From contig NC_047066.1 of assembly GCF_902459465.1 (NCBI RefSeq), positions 22,323,047 through 22,387,046 of the forward strand: 64,000 nucleotides of DNA. Direction: 5' to 3'. Position numbers and translations under genes: made by a program. How positions within the stretch are numbered: the first letter of the stretch is position 1; each line of letters opens with the position of its first letter. Under the pieces are notes generated by a model. The model searched no databases and was not told the origin of the DNA. It saw only the letters and a program-made list of their open reading frames with translations. This stretch comes from Asterias rubens. Its lineage: Eukaryota > Echinodermata > Asteroidea > Forcipulatida > Asteriidae. Shown here one piece after another: positions 58,231-64,000 of this stretch.

Positions 58231-59028
58231 AAACCATATGAAGTCTTACAAAAATACAAAGATATTTGATTATGTTAGTAAGTGATTAGTGGCTCATGAT
58301 TTTGAGGTAATGGGACTTGGTAATTTACTCACTTTAATATGGGGTTAGTAAGTTTGTATCAAATCATAAACACTTTATAAAGTAAAAGATGCATTTTTCT
58401 TGTTCAAAATTTCATTTAATTAAACCAAAATATAATGGGTGCAGAATAAATCTTTTTATTTGAAGAGATTTTCTGTAAACAAAGCCCCTTATAAACATAA
58501 ATATTTAAAGAATGACCAGTAGCCAACTGTATTTTATGAACAAAGTCTCACAGGTGACGACCTGTACACCAGAGAGTATCCTCTCACACAAGACCAATAG
58601 TTATTAAAATATTTGTTTGAGTTTCTTCAACACAAGATAACATTTCCGCACGATAGCTTCACGTCCGCTCGAATCACTCGCATTAGCAGCAACCATTTTT
58701 CTGTACGTTATCAATTTTATTTATTAAATTTATATTTAACACATGTGAAGAGTAGTTGCAGTAAAAGAAATGTTTACTCCTAATAATTGATCGACTCTTG
58801 TGTGTATATATACAAATAAATTGAATATTTTTCGAAATACAAAATAACACACAAATGCTTACATGTATCCTTGAATCCCATTTCTTTCCATAAAAATACT
58901 TATTTGATACTATAACCTTATCAGTAACAAAAACCCAATAAACACCTCAACTTTATTAATAGTTTTGTTCATATAACCACGCATTCAGTTCAAAACCAGG
59001 GGCTAATTTTAGACTGAAATGTATATTA
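58231..59028. other. AT-rich spacer
   Basis: No gene. The piece 58621-58760 (acatttccgcacgatagc...cattagcagcaaccattttt...agtagttgcag) is repeated, diverged, at 60850-60945, so it flanks the CAGC array on both sides. Confidence 0.5.
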
Positions 59029-59144
59029 GGGGAGAGTTAACCAGCACTTCACCCTGTTCCGATATCAAGATACAAATACGCAAGTAGGCTGCAGGGAGAG
59101 CTGGCGTTGGGACCGCTTTGAAAGAAGAGTGATAGGATTGATTG

Positions 59145-59716
59145 TCTGGTGAGGAAAGTATGAAGTATGATGGGGATGTGTTTGCGGGAGACCTGTCTGT
59201 TGTTGGTTTTTGCAAGCCAGCCAGCCAGCCAGCCAGCCTGCATGCAAGCAGGCCAGCCAGCCAGCCAGCCTTCAAGCCAGCCAGCCAGCCAGCTTACAAG
59301 CCAGCCAGCCACCCAGCCTGCACGCAAGCAGGTCAGGCAGCCAGCCAGCCAGCCAGCCTATCAGTCAGCCAGCCAGCAACCTTGTTACATTCTATTTACA
59401 TTTATCTGTAGGGTATGGAGTTATGACGGGCTGGGGTGGGAACAGTTTGAAAAAAATAAAGATAGGATTGATCGTCTAATGAGGAAAGTATGAAGATTGA
59501 TGGGGGATGTGTTTGCGGGAGACCTGTCTGTTGTTGTATTTTGCAAGCCAGCCAGCCAGCCAGTCAGCCAGCCAGCCTGCATGCAAGCAGGCCAGCCAGC
59601 CAGCCAGCCAGCCTTCAAGCCAGCCAGCCAGCTTACAAGCCAGCCAGCCACCCAGCCTGCACGCAAGCAGGTCAGGCAGCCAGCCAGCCACCCAGCCTGC
59701 ACGCAAGCAGGTCAGG

Positions 59717-59753
<37 letters not shown>

Positions 59754-59940
59754 TACCAGTCAGCCAGCCAGCAACCTTGTTACATTCTATTTACATTTAT
59801 CTGTAGGGTATGGAGTTATGACGGGCTGGGGTGGGAACAGTTTGAAAAAAATAAAGATAGGATTGATCGTCTAATGAGGAAAGTATGAAGATTGATGGGG
59901 GATGTGTTTGTGGGAGACCTGTCTGTTGTTGGTTTTTGCA

Positions 59941-59972
<32 letters not shown>

Positions 59973-60730
59973 TGCACGCAAGCAGGCCAGCCAGCCAGCC
60001 AGCCAGCCTTCAAGCCAGCCAGCCAGCCAGCCAGCCACCCAGCCTGCACGCAAGCAGGTCAGGCAGCCAGCCAGCCAGCAACCTTGTTACATTCTACTTA
60101 CAGTGATCTGTAGGGTATGGAGTTATGACAGTTTGAAAAAAATAAAGATAGGATTGATCGTCTAATGAGGAAAGTATGAAGATTGATGGGGGATGTGTTT
60201 GTGGGAGACCTGTCTGTTGTTGTATTTTGCAAGCCAGCCAGCCAGCCTGCCAGCCAGCCAGCCAGCCAGCCAGCCTTCAAGCCAGCCAGCCAGCCAGCCA
60301 GCCAGCCTTCAAGCCAGCCAGCCAGCTTACAAGCCAGCCAGCCACCCAGCCTGCACGCAAGCAGGTCAGGCAGCCAGCCAGCCAGCCAGCCAGCCTACCA
60401 GTCAGCCAGCCAGCAACCTTGTTACATTCTATTTACAGTTATCTGTAGGGTATGGAGTTATGACGGGCTGGGGTGGGAACAGTTTGAAAAAAATAAAGAT
60501 AGGATTGATCGTCTAATGAGGAAAGTATGAAGATTGATGGGGGATGTGTTTGCGGGAGACCTGTCTGTTGTTGGTTTTTGCAAGCCAGCCAGCCAGCCTG
60601 CCAGCCAGCCAGCCTGCACGCAAGCAAGCTAACCAGCAAGCCTACCAGCCAGCCAGCCAGCCAGCCAAGCAAGCCAGCCAGCTAGCCAGCCAGCCAGTGA
60701 GCCAGCAAGCAACCTCAGTAATTTGTGGGG
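59145..60730. repeat. Higher-order tandem array of ~290-395-bp units with CAGC tracts
   Basis: Five units, each with aggaaagtatgaagattgat, gtgtttgcgggagacctgtc, a gccagccagcc array of variable length, caaccttgttacattctatt, tgtagggtatggagttatga and aaaataaagataggattgat. The CAGC tracts start near 59210, 59540, 59935, 60226 and 60576. Unit length differs mainly by the tetranucleotide count. All long reading frames here (Pro-Ala-Ser-Gln or Ala-Gly-Trp-Leu repeats) are by-products. Confidence 0.93.
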
Positions 60731-62330
60731 TATTGACTTATTGTTTGACGGGCTTGGGTGAGATGAAAGATAGGAGATGAAATAAGATAAAGATAGGAAT
60801 GATCGCCTGCTTAGGAAAGTATGGAGATTGATGGGGATGTGACTCTTTTTGTTTAACACATGATAACATTTCTGCTCGATAACGAGTCACACGCATTAGC
60901 AGCAACCTTGTTTCTGTATTATACACATGTGTAGAATAGTTGCAGCAAAGTAACTCTTAGTAGAACCAGCATTTACCATCTCTTATAATATAACAAATAA
61001 AAAGTAATATTTTTTTTTTAATATTAGCAAAAAAAAACACAATAAAACACAGCTGCGTGTAAAGCCTGAGCAACTTAAATCTCAAAGTAGACACACCCTA
61101 ATAACATTGTCCATTTAACAATAACCCTTTAAACATCTCAGCTTTGTTTATGAATGTATACCTTTGTCAAGGGTAGGCTATTTGATGCATTCGTTGATGC
61201 TCAGTGAACTTTGCAGGTGTTATAGGGGAGAGGTTACCAGCACGTCACCCTGTTTAAAATCATTGTGAAAGTTTAATGGTAGGTTGCAGTAGATAAAATC
61301 TCCCTGACAACAGTCAACTGGGTAGATTCCCTGAGGTCAATAATTTACAAGGGTATTCCAACATAGAGATGTTCTGACACAAGGGGAGAGGTTACCAGCA
61401 CTTCACCCTTGGCTCTGGTCGTCCACAAACATTGGCTCTGGTCGTCCACAAGCAAGACATTTATTTCAGGCCTATCCATTGACAATGACTAGATGACACT
61501 AGTCTAAAAGTTGAGAATTAAACCAGCCCTTTTCTGAGCCAAAACTCTTTCAAAAGAGATTAAATACCATACACGGTTAACACATAACATTAAACTTATG
61601 ATATTAATTTAACAGTTAAAATAGTGGTTTTGGAGACGATGCACGAAGAGCGATTAAATCTTAAAAGAAAGTGAAGAATTAAAGGGGAGAGGTTACCAGC
61701 ACATCACCCTTGTCTCTGGTCATCCAAGCAAGACTGATGCCATAACCACATTAATTCATGGCCTATCCACTGACAATGACTAGATGACACAAAGTTAAGA
61801 ACAAACCAGCTCTATTCAGAGCAACAACTCTTTTAAAAGAGATTCATTACCATACATGCCATGACATGATTTACCCATAAGCTTTTATAACTAGTAGGCC
61901 TAATATCCAATGAACAGTTGTGGTTTTGAAGGCGATGCACAACAAGTGCTTTAATCGTTTAATCTGGAGTTCATCATACCATTCAAAAAAGGAAATCTCC
62001 ACAGACTTGGTCAAATCACTCACGACAATCCTTCCAAAAGAACTTGATAGCTAGGATCTTTATTCTACAATGCTGTAGGAGCAGGGAGCTAGGTTACCTG
62101 CAAATCACCCTTAATCATTTGGCGTTCATTGCAGTTGCACTTTCAATAAGCAAGATCTCCACAGACACCACTACTGAAGTCGATTGGTTGTTGATCTTTG
62201 TTTCAAAAGGCTGTGATAATGGGGAGAGATTACCAGCACATCACTCTCCTTGCTCCATCATGTACAGTCAAGCATGATCATGATCCAAAAAAAGGTTTTC
62301 CTGAGAATCCCGCAGTGAGTCCAGTTGATG
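60731..62330. repeat. Diverged long repeats with a conserved GGGGAGAGGTTACCAGCAC motif
   Basis: The motif, continuing to tcaccct, lies at 61225, 61383, 61684 and 62221, in weaker form at 62083, and once before the CAGC array at 59029. Some copies share further sequence (ttggctctggtcgtccac, tatccactgacaatgactag, ctcttttaaaagagatt). No coding region is seen. Confidence 0.8.
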
Positions 62331-63990
62331 CTCAGTGAGATGGCACTGATTAGCGATGTTTTTGTGTTGCTCCAATGTAGTAAGATGGCACCAACTAGCG
62401 AGGTATTTATGTTGCTCCATGAAAGATGGCACTGAAAAGTGATGGCACTCGGTGGGCCTCTACCCGGTCAATGCAACACAATGAGAAACCACTGCGCTGA
62501 AGACACTGATGCTGGAGTGGGATGCGTGGAAGGTGACCATCAGAGGTTCCCGAGATGGCGTCGGCTGAAGACAACCTCACTCAACACACTGGTGTTGTTA
62601 CACGATGTAGTAAGATGGCACTGAAAAGCGATGGCACCGGGTGGGTCTGTACCCGGACGACTCAACACAATGAGAAACCACTGCGCTGAAGACACTGATG
62701 CTGGAGTGGGATGCGTGGAAGGTGACCATCAGAGGTTCCCGAGATGGCGTCGGCTGAAGACAACCTCACTCAACACACTGGTGTTGTTACACGATGTAGT
62801 AAGATGGCACTGAAAAGCGATGGCACCGGGTGGGTCTGTACCCGGACGACTCAACACAATGAGAAACCACTGCGCTGAGGACACTGATGCTGGACCGGGA
62901 TGCGTGGAAGGTGACCATCAGAGGTTCCCGAGATGGCGTCGGCTGAAGACAACCTCACTCAACACACTGGTGTTGTTACACGATGTAGTAAGATGGCACT
63001 GAAAAGCGATGGCACCGGGTGGGTCTGTACCCGGACGACTCAACACAATGAGAAACCACTGCGCTGAGGACACTGATGCTGGACCGGGATGCGTGGAAGG
63101 TGACCATCAGAGGTTCCCGAGATGGCGTCGGCTGAAGACAACCTCACTCAACACACTGGTGTTGTTACACGATGTAGTAAGATGGCACTGAAAAGCGATG
63201 GCACCGGGTGGGTCTGTACCCGGACGACTCAACACAATGAGAAACCACTGCGCTGAGGACACTGATGCTGGACCGGGATGCGTGGAAGGTGACCATCAGA
63301 GGTTCCCGAGATGGCGTCGGCTGAAGACAACCTCACTCAACACACTGGTGTTGTTACACGATGTAGTAAGATGGCACTGAAAAGCGATGGCACCGGGTGG
63401 GTCTGTACCCGGACGACTCAACACAATGAGAAACCACTGCGCTGAGGACACTGATGCTGGACCGGGATGCGTGGAAGGTGACCATCAGAGGTTCCCGAGA
63501 TGGCGTCGGCTGAAGACAACCTCACTCAACACACTGGTGTTGTTACACGATGTAGTAAGATGGCACTGAAAAGCGATGGCACCGGGTGGGTCTGTACCCG
63601 GACGACTCAACACAATGAGAAACCACTGCGCTGAGGACACTGATGCTGGACCGGGATGCGTGGAAGGTGACCATCAGAGGTTCCCGAGATGGCGTCACTC
63701 AACACACTGGTGTTGTTACACGATGTAGTAAGATGGCACTGAAAAGCGATGGCACCGGGTGGGTCTGTACCCGGACGACTCAACACAATGAGAAACCACT
63801 GCGCTGAGGACACTGATGCTGGACCGGGATGCGTGGAAGCTGACCATCAGAGGTTCCCGAGATGGTGTCGGCTGAAGACAACCTCTTGCTTAACGCACTT
63901 GTGTTGCTTCACGATGTAGTAAGATGGCACTGACTAGAAAGGTACTTTGTGTTGCTCCTGATGTTGTAAAATGACACAGAATAGCGAGGT
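62331..63990. repeat. 189-bp satellite array
   Basis: Eight main units start (atggcaccgggtgggtctgt) at 62439, 62631, 62820, 63009, 63198, 63387, 63576 and 63749. The period is 189 bp in the centre. The unit at 63576 lost 16 bp. Degenerate ends (62335-62438 and 63885-64000) share agatggcactgactagcgag and tgttgctcc. Each unit contains an identical 60-codon frame closed by TGA. As 189 is a multiple of three this is a satellite effect, not a gene. Confidence 0.95.
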
Positions 63991-64000
63991 ACAAGTGTTG

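Noticed and set aside
59142..60780. Many overlapping Pro-Ala-Ser-Gln and Ala-Gly-Trp-Leu frames on both strands
   Set aside because: They follow from the CAGC tetranucleotide, which is open in several frames. Six overlapping frames cannot all be genes and none has gene signals.
62439..63813. Repeated 60-residue proteins in the 189-bp array
   Set aside because: The period is a multiple of three, so one frame is copied by satellite amplification. There are no splice or promoter signals.
1..64000. Retroviral or LINE coding sequence
   Set aside because: I looked for reverse transcriptase, integrase and protease motifs in the translated frames and saw none. All mobile elements found here are non-autonomous.

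Overview
The window is animal nuclear DNA: AT-rich, with spliced genes that have canonical GT-AG introns, large introns, tRNA-derived SINEs, many short inverted-repeat transposons and several satellite arrays. MED13, HSCB and RING/B-box (TRIM) genes show that it is a metazoan. The SINE and MITE families and the TRIM-NHL type genes suggest an echinoderm, most likely a sea star. That last step rests on my memory of such repeats, not on a search.

Layout. (1) 1-17.4 kb, minus strand: the 5' end of MED13, the CDK8-module Mediator subunit. Exons 1-3 are in the window and the rest lies beyond the left edge. Its introns of 4.8 and 10.9 kb carry two copies of a ~960-bp inverted-repeat transposon with 6-bp target duplications, one of them inserted inside another transposon. 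(2) 20.15-22.18 kb, minus: a complete five-exon gene for a 190-residue, probably N-myristoylated, two-EF-hand protein whose family I do not recognise. A CpG-rich promoter lies upstream. (3) 25.3-35.2 kb, minus: a complete six-exon HSCB gene, the mitochondrial Fe-S cluster co-chaperone. Its 6.5-kb first intron contains, on the opposite strand, a complete 304-residue RING/B-box gene (30479-31393). (4) 38.65-41.6 kb, minus: a 664-residue TRIM-like RING/B-box/coiled-coil/beta-propeller gene with two 5'UTR exons. A cluster of tRNA-derived SINEs lies just past its 3' end. (5) 43.4-50.8 kb, plus: an orphan first coding exon followed by a run of six duplicated exon-like modules bounded by splice signals and mostly not open. 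This is the least explained part of the window. (6) 51-53 kb: a cluster of ~380-bp MITEs. (7) 53.6-64 kb: no convincing gene, and almost entirely local tandem repeats. These are ~55-bp repeats, CCCTAA-containing repeats, ~150-bp units with C10-C18 tracts, a ~350-bp higher-order array built on CAGC tetranucleotides, and a highly uniform 189-bp satellite that runs to the right edge.

How the genes relate. MED13 (transcription), HSCB (Fe-S assembly) and the EF-hand gene are unrelated housekeeping-type neighbours on the same strand, each with its own promoter. The two TRIM-like genes are paralogues of each other by their RING and B-box sequences. They are probably members of an expanded lineage-specific ubiquitin-ligase family, one of which sits inside HSCB. 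All exon joins given for MED13, HSCB and the EF-hand gene were checked for splice sites and reading phase.
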